64,000 nucleotides of DNA from Hymenobacter duratus (lineage in GTDB: Bacteria; Bacteroidota; Bacteroidia; Cytophagales; Hymenobacteraceae): NCBI RefSeq assembly GCF_014698995.1, contig NZ_JACWZZ010000001.1, forward strand, positions 1,570,501 to 1,634,500, written 5' to 3'. A program made the translations under genes and the position numbers. The notes under the pieces are model-generated. The model was not told where the DNA came from, ran no database searches, and worked only from the letters and a program-made list of their open reading frames with translations. This document shows, piece after piece, positions 33,959 to 40,839 of the stretch. Position 1 is the first letter of the stretch; each line of letters begins with the position of its first letter.

Positions 33959-34040
33959 GGAAGGCGGAAAGGTGAGACGATGAACGGGTGTCTGACTGAA
34001 TACGCGGGAGTCTCGACAAAAGGCCGGATTCCCTGTCGGC

Positions 34041-34721
34041 TTAGTCATGTAGCTCACTGATGGTGTAAGTTAGCAGGTAATCAGGAGCCGGGCGCTGGTA
34101 ATGGATCTGGTGTTGGCTGCGGGAGTTTTCGAGGAGCAGGTGTCCCGTCAATACACCTGCCTCCCGCAGCCCAAACGGGTCGAGCACGATTTGCTCCTTG
34201 AACACCAGGCCCCGGCGGCTATGCAGCTTGTAGAGTGTTTCTTTGGCACTCCAGTATAAGCTGTGTTTGGCTGCGTCGCTGCCGGCGTCGGCCCGTTCGG
34301 CTTCCGATAGAAACCGCGGCGCCAACTTTTGCGCTTTGGGCCGTACCAGTTCAATATCTGTGCCAACGGCCGCGCCCCGCGCCACCACGGCCGCCACCCA
34401 CTCGCCGGAGTGCGACAACGACACGCCCAGTTCCGGCAGCTGCTCGAAGAACGGACGGCCATTAGCGTCATTGCTGAGGGTAGCTGGTATATCGGTCAGC
34501 TCCCGTAGTAGGCGGTGGGCCAGCACGCGGCCCGCCAGCCACTGGCGGGCGCGGGTTTCGTCGCGGCCGTCGGGGAAGCGGGCGGTGTAGTGCAGCAGGT
34601 CCGGCAGCAGAGGCCACAGGACATCAATTGGCTCCGTGAGCTGCCACAGGCCCAGCAACGCCTGGCTGGAAATCGGGGAGAGGGAATGAAGCGGCAAGGC
34701 TGTCGGGAACAAGTGATGCAC
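34041..34721 (-). CDS. 4'-phosphopantetheinyl transferase (Sfp/AcpT type)
   Basis: The product has up to 226 residues. It moves phosphopantetheine from CoA to a carrier-protein serine. Motifs are VGTDIEL (metal-binding GxDIE) and WSAKETLYKL (WSxKEAxxK). The annotated start is a GTG at 34721, but this coincides with a promoter-like TATCTTTG (34728-34721, minus strand). A TTG at 34697, giving PLHSLSPISSQALLGLW, is equally plausible. The carrier it serves is not in the window. Confidence 0.88.
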   Translation of the reverse strand: MHHLFPTALPLHSLSPISSQALLGLWQLTEPIDVLWPLLPDLLHYTARFPDGRDETRARQWLAGRVLAHRLLRELTDIPATLSNDANGRPFFEQLPELGVSLSHSGEWVAAVVARGAAVGTDIELVRPKAQKLAPRFLSEAERADAGSDAAKHSLYWSAKETLYKLHSRRGLVFKEQIVLDPFGLREAGVLTGHLLLENSRSQHQIHYQRPAPDYLLTYTISELHD

Positions 34722-34776
34722 AAAGATACGGCCATTGCGAAGGGACGCATGGGCTGGTTGCGCTGCCGCCGAGCGT

Positions 34777-34784
34777 TACCTTTG
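34777..34784 (+). promoter_or_regulatory. -7 promoter element TACCTTTG before the WD40 gene
   Basis: An exact TAnnTTTG match 17 bp before the ATG at 34802 implies a very short leader. It diverges from a TATCTTTG (34728-34721) that could serve the Sfp-type gene. Confidence 0.45.
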
Positions 34785-34801
34785 CGCACATTCCACTGCT
34801 T

Positions 34802-35728
34802 ATGCCCTTCCTCCACCGCCCGCAGGTTCAGAAACTCGCCGCCCTCACCGGCCACCTCGATTGTGTGTATGCCCTGGCTGGCACGCCCGGCGCCGACACG
34901 TTCTACTCGGCCGGCGCCGATGGCATGGTGGCTGTCTGGCACGCGGATGAGGCTGCGCAGGATGGCGCGCTGGTAGCGAAAGTGGAAAACTCAGTGTACG
35001 CGCTGCTGCACCTGCCCGAGCGAAATCTGCTCGTCATCGGCCACAACTTTCAGGGAATTCAGGTCATTGATCTGGCGGAGAAAAAGCTGGTGACTGCCAC
35101 CGCGCTACCGCCCGCTGCCATCTTCGATATGGTGTATTCGCAGGCCCGGCAGCGCCTGTACGTGGCCCTCGGCGACGGCACGCTGGCCGTGCTGCGTGCC
35201 ACCGACTTCAAGCTGGAAACTCTGCTGAAGCTCTCCGAAAAAAGCCTGCGCTGCCTGGCGCTGCACGAGGAGCGGGGCGAGCTGGCCGTAGGCGGCTCCG
35301 ACTGGCGCCTGCGCATTCTGGATGCCGATTCGTTGCAGCTGAAGCAGGAGTGGGAAGGCGGTACCAACTCCATCTTCACGGCGGGCTACTCACCTGATGG
35401 CCGCTACCTGCTCACGGCCGGCCGCGATGCGCATCTGCGCTCCTGGGACGTGGCCGCCGGCTACGCGGAACACCGCAGTATTGTGGCGCATCTGTTCACT
35501 ATCAACCACCTCGCCTTCAGCCCCGATGGTGCTCTGCTGGCCACCTGCAGCATGGACAAAAGCATCAAGCTCTGGGATGCCGACACGCTGGCCCTGCTGC
35601 GGGTAGTGGACAAGGCGCGGCACGCCGGGCACGGCACCTCCGTGAATAAGTTGTTTTGGCCGGGACGGCAGAATAGGCTAGTTTCGTGTAGCGACGACCG
35701 GAGCCTGGCCGTTTGGGAGCTGGCCTGA
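34802..35728 (+). CDS. WD40 repeat beta-propeller protein
   Basis: The product has 308 residues and contains about seven WD-type blades. Recognisable ends are GMVAVWHA, ADSLQLKQEW, RDAHLRSWDV, DKSIKLWDA and DDRSLAVWEL. There is no signal peptide, so it is probably a cytoplasmic scaffold. No other domain is fused. Divergent from the Sfp-type gene. Confidence 0.9.
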   Translation: MPFLHRPQVQKLAALTGHLDCVYALAGTPGADTFYSAGADGMVAVWHADEAAQDGALVAKVENSVYALLHLPERNLLVIGHNFQGIQVIDLAEKKLVTATALPPAAIFDMVYSQARQRLYVALGDGTLAVLRATDFKLETLLKLSEKSLRCLALHEERGELAVGGSDWRLRILDADSLQLKQEWEGGTNSIFTAGYSPDGRYLLTAGRDAHLRSWDVAAGYAEHRSIVAHLFTINHLAFSPDGALLATCSMDKSIKLWDADTLALLRVVDKARHAGHGTSVNKLFWPGRQNRLVSCSDDRSLAVWELA

Positions 35729-35864
35729 GCAGAAGCGCGGCAGCAGCGGCGTAAGCGCCACACAAGAACCCGGCGCAAGCCACTACGCAGTTGCCGCTGC
35801 GTGCCTAAGTGCCTGCCTTTCCCCGTTCCAGCTTCCGGCTCCTCACCTTTAGCTTCCCATCCTC

Positions 35865-36899
35865 ATGAAAATCACCGCCCTCGATATCCGCCAGAAAACC
35901 TTTGAAAAAGCCTTCCGGGGGCTCGACAAAGACGAAGTGCAGGCATTTCTGCTCACTCTCTCGCAGCAGTGGGAGCGGATGGGTGACGAAAACCGCGAGC
36001 TGCGCGTGAAGCTGGACCACGCCACCCAGGATGTGAGCAAGATGCGCGAGGTGGAAACCAGCCTTTATCGTACTCTCAAAACGGCCGAAGACACCGGCAA
36101 CAGCATTACGGAACAGGCCCAGCGCGACGCCGAGCTGCGCATCCGGGAGGCCCAGCTGAAAGCCGAGCAGCTGCTGGCCGATGCCCGCCAGAAAGCCCGC
36201 GCTGTGGTGGAAGATGCCTACCAGCAGGCCGAAAAAACGGTGGCTGAGATGCAGAAGGAGGTCAGTGGCCTTGGGCAGGAGTGCCAGCGCCTCGAAGCCC
36301 AGCTCGACGGCCTCGTGCGCGACCTGCACCACCTGGCCTCCGATGCGCTGGACAAAGTGGAGAAAGCCAAAGCCCGGCCCAAAGCCAGCACGGCGGCCAT
36401 CCTTTCGCGGGCAGCCAGCGTAAAGGTGAATCGACAGTCTTCCGATTCACCTGAAACCAGCGCTCCTATGTTTGTCAATACATCTTCCACTTCATCGGTA
36501 GCGGCGGTAGCCGGTGCGTCGGCTGCTTCGTTTGGCGGCTCGGCCGCGCCTGTTGCGCCCGAACCCAAAGGTGCGGCTCAGCCCGGCAGCTACAACCCCA
36601 AGCCCGGTCAGCAGCCCGACCCCGGTGCGCCGGCTCATGCCCCCGGCCCCGAGATTGAGCGGCCCGGTGCGCCGGCTGAAAACCCTGGTATTTCGCCTGC
36701 TCCCCACATCGACCCGCCGGCGCCGTCGCAGGTGCCCGAGCCCACCCCACCTCGCGTAGAGCCACCCGCCCCCGACATCCGGCCCGTAGGCCCCGGCCAC
36801 CCCGAAATCAATCAGCCTTCGCCCGTTACGCATCCCGGCCAGCCCGGTATGGCCGTAGCAGCAGCCCCAGCTGAAAAATCTTTCTTCGACGAAATCTAG
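35865..36899 (+). CDS. DivIVA domain-containing protein with proline-rich tail
   Basis: The product has 344 residues. Residues 1-60 (MKITALDIRQKTFEKAFRGL and DKDEVQAFLLTLSQQWERM) are a DivIVA/Wag31-type N-terminal domain. About 60-180 form a coiled coil. About 235-335 are a proline-rich disordered tail with many PxPxP units, ending KSFFDEI. DivIVA-type proteins sense membrane curvature and organise division or polar growth; the Bacteroidota role is not settled. The tail is the unusual element. Confidence 0.88.
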   Translation: MKITALDIRQKTFEKAFRGLDKDEVQAFLLTLSQQWERMGDENRELRVKLDHATQDVSKMREVETSLYRTLKTAEDTGNSITEQAQRDAELRIREAQLKAEQLLADARQKARAVVEDAYQQAEKTVAEMQKEVSGLGQECQRLEAQLDGLVRDLHHLASDALDKVEKAKARPKASTAAILSRAASVKVNRQSSDSPETSAPMFVNTSSTSSVAAVAGASAASFGGSAAPVAPEPKGAAQPGSYNPKPGQQPDPGAPAHAPGPEIERPGAPAENPGISPAPHIDPPAPSQVPEPTPPRVEPPAPDIRPVGPGHPEINQPSPVTHPGQPGMAVAAAPAEKSFFDEI

Positions 36900-36948
36900 G
36901 CTTGGTTTTTCCTGCTCCATGAAGCTCAGCAGTTAGCCAGCTTACCTG

Positions 36949-36976
36949 AAAGCCTGCCTTTTGAGGCAGGCTTTTT
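36949..36976 (+). terminator. Rho-independent terminator
   Basis: Perfect 11-bp stem AAAGCCTGCCT/AGGCAGGCTTT with a TTTG loop, followed by T's. Confidence 0.9.
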
Positions 36977-37042
36977 CGTTTTTTGCGGTTGGCCGTATAC
37001 CACGGCTACTGATATACCTCACCAAGTTTACTACTACAGCGT

Positions 37043-37423
37043 ATGGGCCAGATTGCACTGGAAGGAATGGAGTTTTTTGCGTTTCACGGCTATTACGACG
37101 AAGAGCAGAAAATCGGAAACAAGTACGGTGTTGACCTCTATATCCGGACGGACCTGCACGCGGCCGGCGCCTCCGACAAGCTGCACGAAACGGTAAACTA
37201 CGAGGTGCTTTACCGCGTGGTGGCGGAGGAAATGGCAGCTCCTGCGCGCCTGCTCGAACACCTTGGCCACCGCGTGCTCGACCGAATCCTGATTGAGTTT
37301 CCGCATGTGCGCTCCGTGAAGGTGAGCGTGTCCAAATTCAACCCACCGCTGGGCGGAATCTGCCACCGGGCCCGCGTCACGCTCACGCGCCGCAGGAGTG
37401 ACGGTGATGCCCAGAATAAGTAG
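37043..37423 (+). CDS. folB: Dihydroneopterin aldolase
   Basis: The product has 126 residues. It cleaves dihydroneopterin to 6-hydroxymethyl-dihydropterin in folate synthesis. Segments GMEFFAFHGYYDEEQKIGN, TVNYEVLYRVVAEEM and VSVSKFNPPLGG carry the family's substrate-binding Glu and catalytic Lys. It is not next to other folate genes here; folE is about 27 kb away in the window. Confidence 0.94.
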   Translation: MGQIALEGMEFFAFHGYYDEEQKIGNKYGVDLYIRTDLHAAGASDKLHETVNYEVLYRVVAEEMAAPARLLEHLGHRVLDRILIEFPHVRSVKVSVSKFNPPLGGICHRARVTLTRRRSDGDAQNK

Positions 37424-37455
37424 GGTTTTTTAGGTAGTATATTGATAATCATGTA

Positions 37456-37485
37456 AAAAGCTGGCTTTTAAGGCCGGCTTTTTTA
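37456..37485 (+). terminator. Rho-independent terminator after folB
   Basis: AAAAGCTGGC (37456-37465) pairs with GCCGGCTTTT (37473-37482) with one G-T pair, followed by more T's. Confidence 0.82.
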
Positions 37486-37500
37486 CATTTGTCAGAGTGT

Positions 37501-37516
37501 TACGAAAAAAATCGTA
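37501..37516. promoter_or_regulatory. BlaI-type operator 1 (weaker dyad)
   Basis: A 16-bp dyad TACGA-N6-TCGTA with the same length and ends as the two sites at 37532 and 37559. It lies 8 bp before the -33 promoter box, a position suited to a third repressor dimer. Confidence 0.5.
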
Positions 37517-37523
37517 GATAAAA

Positions 37524-37555
37524 TTTGTTTCTACGAATTGATTCGTATATGTTTG
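37524..37555 (+). promoter_or_regulatory. Consensus Bacteroidota promoter of the blaI-blaR1 operon
   Basis: TTTG at 37524-37527, a 20-bp spacer, then TATGTTTG at 37548-37555: an exact match to TTTG-N19/21-TAnnTTTG. The spacer contains operator 2, and operator 3 begins 3 bp after the -7 box. Confidence 0.8.
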
Positions 37556-37574
37556 ACATACGAATCAATTCGTA
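37532..37574. promoter_or_regulatory. BlaI-type operators 2 and 3, nested perfect inverted repeat
   Basis: Two 16-bp dyads TACGAAT-N2-ATTCGTA at 37532-37547 and 37559-37574 are also perfect inverted copies of one another (17-bp arms, 9-bp spacer). They flank and overlap the promoter, so a BlaI-family repressor bound here would block RNA polymerase. Autoregulation is inferred from the adjacent blaI-like gene. Confidence 0.8.
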
Positions 37575-37594
37575 ATACGGCCAATCCTTCAATC

Positions 37595-38005
37595 ATGAAT
37601 AAGAAACCCATTCCCAAGCCCACCGATTCGGAGCTGGAGATTTTGCAGGTCCTGTGGCAGCACGGCCCCAGCACGGTCCGGTTCGTGAACGACCAGTTGA
37701 GCCAGAAGCGTGACGTTGGCTACACCACCACGCTCAAAATTCTGCAGCTCATGCTCGACAAAACGCTCGTTATGCGCGAGGATGACGCCCGCACCCATAT
37801 TTACCGGGCGGCGGTGCGGGAAGAAGAAACGCAGGGCCTGCTGCTCGACCGGTTCGTGGAGTCAGCCTTCGGGGGCTCGGCCATGAAGCTGGTGATGCAG
37901 GCGCTGGGCAGCGGCACCACGTCGCGGGAGGAGCTGGCGCAGATTCGCAGCCTGCTCAATGACATTGAAAATCAGCAGGACGACACTTCAAAAGCAAACA
38001 ACTAA
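37595..38005 (+). CDS. BlaI/MecI/CopY family transcriptional repressor
   Basis: The product has 136 residues from the ATG at 37595. The winged helix has PTDSELEILQVLWQHGPSTVRFVNDQL and VGYTTTLKILQLMLDKTLV; the C-terminal helices (about 80-136) mediate dimerisation and contain the region cleaved or released upon signalling in homologues. It overlaps the M56 peptidase gene in TAATG. It should bind the three dyads just upstream and repress its own operon. Confidence 0.93.
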   Translation: MNKKPIPKPTDSELEILQVLWQHGPSTVRFVNDQLSQKRDVGYTTTLKILQLMLDKTLVMREDDARTHIYRAAVREEETQGLLLDRFVESAFGGSAMKLVMQALGSGTTSREELAQIRSLLNDIENQQDDTSKANN

Positions 38006-40593
38006 TGAACTGGCTCGAACAAGTACTTTCTCCCGCGCTGGTACGTGCGCTGGGCTGGACGCTGGTCCACTCACTCTGGCAGGGAGCCGTAGTAGCGCTG
38101 GCGCTGGCCGGATTGCTGCTGGTGCTGCGCCGGCATCGCGCCACCGTGCGCTACAACGTATCGGCGGTAGCACTGGTAGTTATGCTGGGGCTGGCAGCCG
38201 TAACATTTGCGCGGCACTACTATGCAGCCCGCAGCGCGGCAGCACCTGCCACCGTGGGCGTGGCCGATACCATAACGGGGCACACGCTGGAACTGGCCGC
38301 CGCTCCGGCTACGGCAGGAGCAGCGTCGGCAGGCTCTCTGCAGGCCTGGCTGAACTACTTCGACCAAAACCTGCCGGTGCTGGTGGCCGTGTGGCTGCTG
38401 GGCCTGCTGGCCATGACCCTGCGGCTGCTGGGAGGGCTGGCGTATGTGCAGCGCCTGCGCCACTACCGCGTGCAGCCCCTGGCCGAAGAGTGGCAGCAGC
38501 GGCTGGCAGGCATTGCCGCCCGCGCTGGCCTGCAGCGCCCCGTGGCCCTGCTAGAGTCGGCGCTGGTGAAAGCTCCGTTGGTGGTCGGGCATCTGCGCCC
38601 CGTGATTCTGCTGCCGCTGGGCACCGCTACGGGCCTGAGCCAGACGTATCTGGAAGCCATTCTGGCCCACGAGCTGGCCCACGTGGCACGCCGCGACTAC
38701 CTCATGAACCTGCTGCAGGCTATTGCCGAGACGCTCTTCTTCTATCATCCTGCTGTGTGGTTCCTGTCGGCGTGCCTGCGCACAGAGCGCGAAAACTGCT
38801 GCGACGACGATGCCACTGCGCTGGTAGGTGGCAACCCATTGACACTGGCCCGTGCGCTGGCAGCCCTTGCCGAGCGAAGCCTGGAGCCGCAGGTGGCGCC
38901 GCGCCTGGCCATGTCGGCCATGGGGCCGAGCGGCTCGCTACTGGGCCGTATCCGGCGGCTGGTGCAGGGGCGTGGCACGCCTACGTTCACCGAAGGCTTT
39001 ATGGCGGCCTGTGTAGTGCTGGCCGGTATGGTGCTGCTGAGCACCGCCGTGGCCCTCGCCGATCCACAGCCGGCGGCAGAACCTACTGGCATGGAAGGCT
39101 CGCTGCAGCGCCTGCCCTTCCTGGCGGAGGAGGACACAGCGCGCAAGACGTCCCCGGCAACTGCTACGGCGCAGGCTGCTCCGGAAACGGTGCCAGCCGT
39201 TCCGTTGCTGCCCAAATCACCAGTAGTGGTGGAAGAAGAAACAGCAGTGGTAGCGCCACCAGCTGATGACGATAAGAAGCGCAAAGCCAAAAGCAGCCGC
39301 ACCGAGCGGGTTGTGATAGTGAACCAGAACGGTCCGCGCCGTGGTGGCCCCGGCACAGTGGTTATTGAGAAGGATAAAAAGGGCCGGCTGACGGACCTCT
39401 ACGTGAATGGCCGCCGGGTAGAAGAAGCAACTGCCGACTCGAAAAAGAAGGGCAAAAAAACGGAAACCCGTACCGAAGTAATCCGGGTGGCGCCCGACAG
39501 CTGGAGCCGTGGCGCTGATGCCAGTTCCTTCAATTTCGGCGACGATTTTGCCCGCAGCTTCCGCTTCGAGGGAGCCCCAGGCCTGTCGAAGCAGGATGTG
39601 GAGCGAATCCGCCGCGACGTGCGGGTGCAGGTAGATGCTGCCCGCCGCCAGGGCGGCCGCAACTATAACTTTGAGTTTCGCAATGAAGGCGGTGGCCGCG
39701 AGTCGTATGGCGACATCGAACGTCGGGCCCTGGAGCAGGCGGAGCAAGGCCTGCGCGAAGCGGAGCGCAATGCCAAAACTGAGGAGGAGCGCACCCATAT
39801 CCGGGAAGAGCGGGAGCGGGTAACGGAGCGCCGCACGGAGCTGCGCGAACGAATGGAAGATTCCCGTCGGGACGCAGAAGAAGCCCGCCAGGAAGCTATG
39901 CGTGATGCTGAGGAGGCCCGCCGTGATATGGAGGAAGCCCACCGGGATATGAAAGCCGCCCACCGCGACATGGAAGTAGCGCACCGCGACGCTTCGGCCG
40001 CACGCCGCGAGGCTGCCAAAAGCGGGGTTGTGCGGGAAGCTTTGGTAGCAGAAATGCTGCGCGACAAACTGATTACGGACCGCCGCAACTTCACCTTTTC
40101 GCTCCGTAGCAACTCGCTCACGGTGAATGGCAAGAAACAGCCAACGGCCGTGCTCAATAAGTACCTCAACCTGTATGAGCAGCGCAAAGGCCAGAAGCTG
40201 AGCAGCACCGGAGGCTTCACCGTGAATGAGTCGTCGAGCAGCAACAGCTTCTCAAGCAGCTCCGACATGCCGCCGCCACCGCCGGCTCCTGGCGCGCCGG
40301 CTCCAATGCCTCCGCGCCCGCCCCGCGCGCCTCGGGCTCCGCTGTCCCCGCCCGCACCTCCGGCGCCGCCCCGCGTCGATTCCGGCCGGATTCGGGAGGA
40401 ACTGCGCAAGGATGGGCTGATCAGCAAAGATGCCAAGAGCTTTCAATTTCAGCTAAACGACAGCGGCTTGCGCGTGAACGGTCAGCCGCAGTCGGCTGAA
40501 ATGGCGGACAAGTACCGCCGGATGCTGGATGTGCCGGCCAGCACCAACGGTAGCAAAACCAACCGCAATATTCAGATTTCAGTGAGTGAGTAA
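38005..40593 (+). CDS. BlaR1-like M56 membrane metallopeptidase with duplicated C-terminal domain
   Basis: The product has 862 residues. The N-terminal about 350 residues hold four or more membrane helices and the M56 zinc site HELAH (222-226). In BlaR1-type systems this protease transmits a signal that inactivates BlaI. There is no penicillin-binding sensor domain. Instead there is a charged region with a long E/R/A coiled coil (about 590-670; repeated RRDMEEAHRDM-like heptads) and two copies of a 50-residue domain (about 676-732 and 796-845; LRDKLIT/RKDGLIS, then F-F-L and L-VNG). A proline-rich linker separates them. The signal it senses is unknown. Confidence 0.88.
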   Translation: MNWLEQVLSPALVRALGWTLVHSLWQGAVVALALAGLLLVLRRHRATVRYNVSAVALVVMLGLAAVTFARHYYAARSAAAPATVGVADTITGHTLELAAAPATAGAASAGSLQAWLNYFDQNLPVLVAVWLLGLLAMTLRLLGGLAYVQRLRHYRVQPLAEEWQQRLAGIAARAGLQRPVALLESALVKAPLVVGHLRPVILLPLGTATGLSQTYLEAILAHELAHVARRDYLMNLLQAIAETLFFYHPAVWFLSACLRTERENCCDDDATALVGGNPLTLARALAALAERSLEPQVAPRLAMSAMGPSGSLLGRIRRLVQGRGTPTFTEGFMAACVVLAGMVLLSTAVALADPQPAAEPTGMEGSLQRLPFLAEEDTARKTSPATATAQAAPETVPAVPLLPKSPVVVEEETAVVAPPADDDKKRKAKSSRTERVVIVNQNGPRRGGPGTVVIEKDKKGRLTDLYVNGRRVEEATADSKKKGKKTETRTEVIRVAPDSWSRGADASSFNFGDDFARSFRFEGAPGLSKQDVERIRRDVRVQVDAARRQGGRNYNFEFRNEGGGRESYGDIERRALEQAEQGLREAERNAKTEEERTHIREERERVTERRTELRERMEDSRRDAEEARQEAMRDAEEARRDMEEAHRDMKAAHRDMEVAHRDASAARREAAKSGVVREALVAEMLRDKLITDRRNFTFSLRSNSLTVNGKKQPTAVLNKYLNLYEQRKGQKLSSTGGFTVNESSSSNSFSSSSDMPPPPPAPGAPAPMPPRPPRAPRAPLSPPAPPAPPRVDSGRIREELRKDGLISKDAKSFQFQLNDSGLRVNGQPQSAEMADKYRRMLDVPASTNGSKTNRNIQISVSE

Positions 40594-40605
40594 AGTGCCG
40601 CAAAA

Positions 40606-40639
40606 CCTGCCGGCCGCCGCTGCAACGGCGGCCGGTTTT
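40606..40639 (+). terminator. Rho-independent terminator of the blaI-blaR1 operon
   Basis: A perfect 10-bp stem CCGGCCGCCG/CGGCGGCCGG (40610-40619 and 40626-40635) with a 6-nt loop, followed by TTTTATTTT. Confidence 0.9.
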
Positions 40640-40839
40640 ATTTTATCGAAAACAAATATTCAGGTTGAGCAACGGTTATAGCCTGCGCTGCATCTATTAG
40701 CCCAATCGGCCCAAAAAATCCTCTGGCTGGCTGCTTCTTCCCCGTCACGTTTGTGCCATTTATTTCCTGTGCCGGCCGGCGTGCGTCTGCTTATTCTTTC
40801 CACCGTTTGGTACACGTTTCCTCCCGTCGTTTTGTCGTG

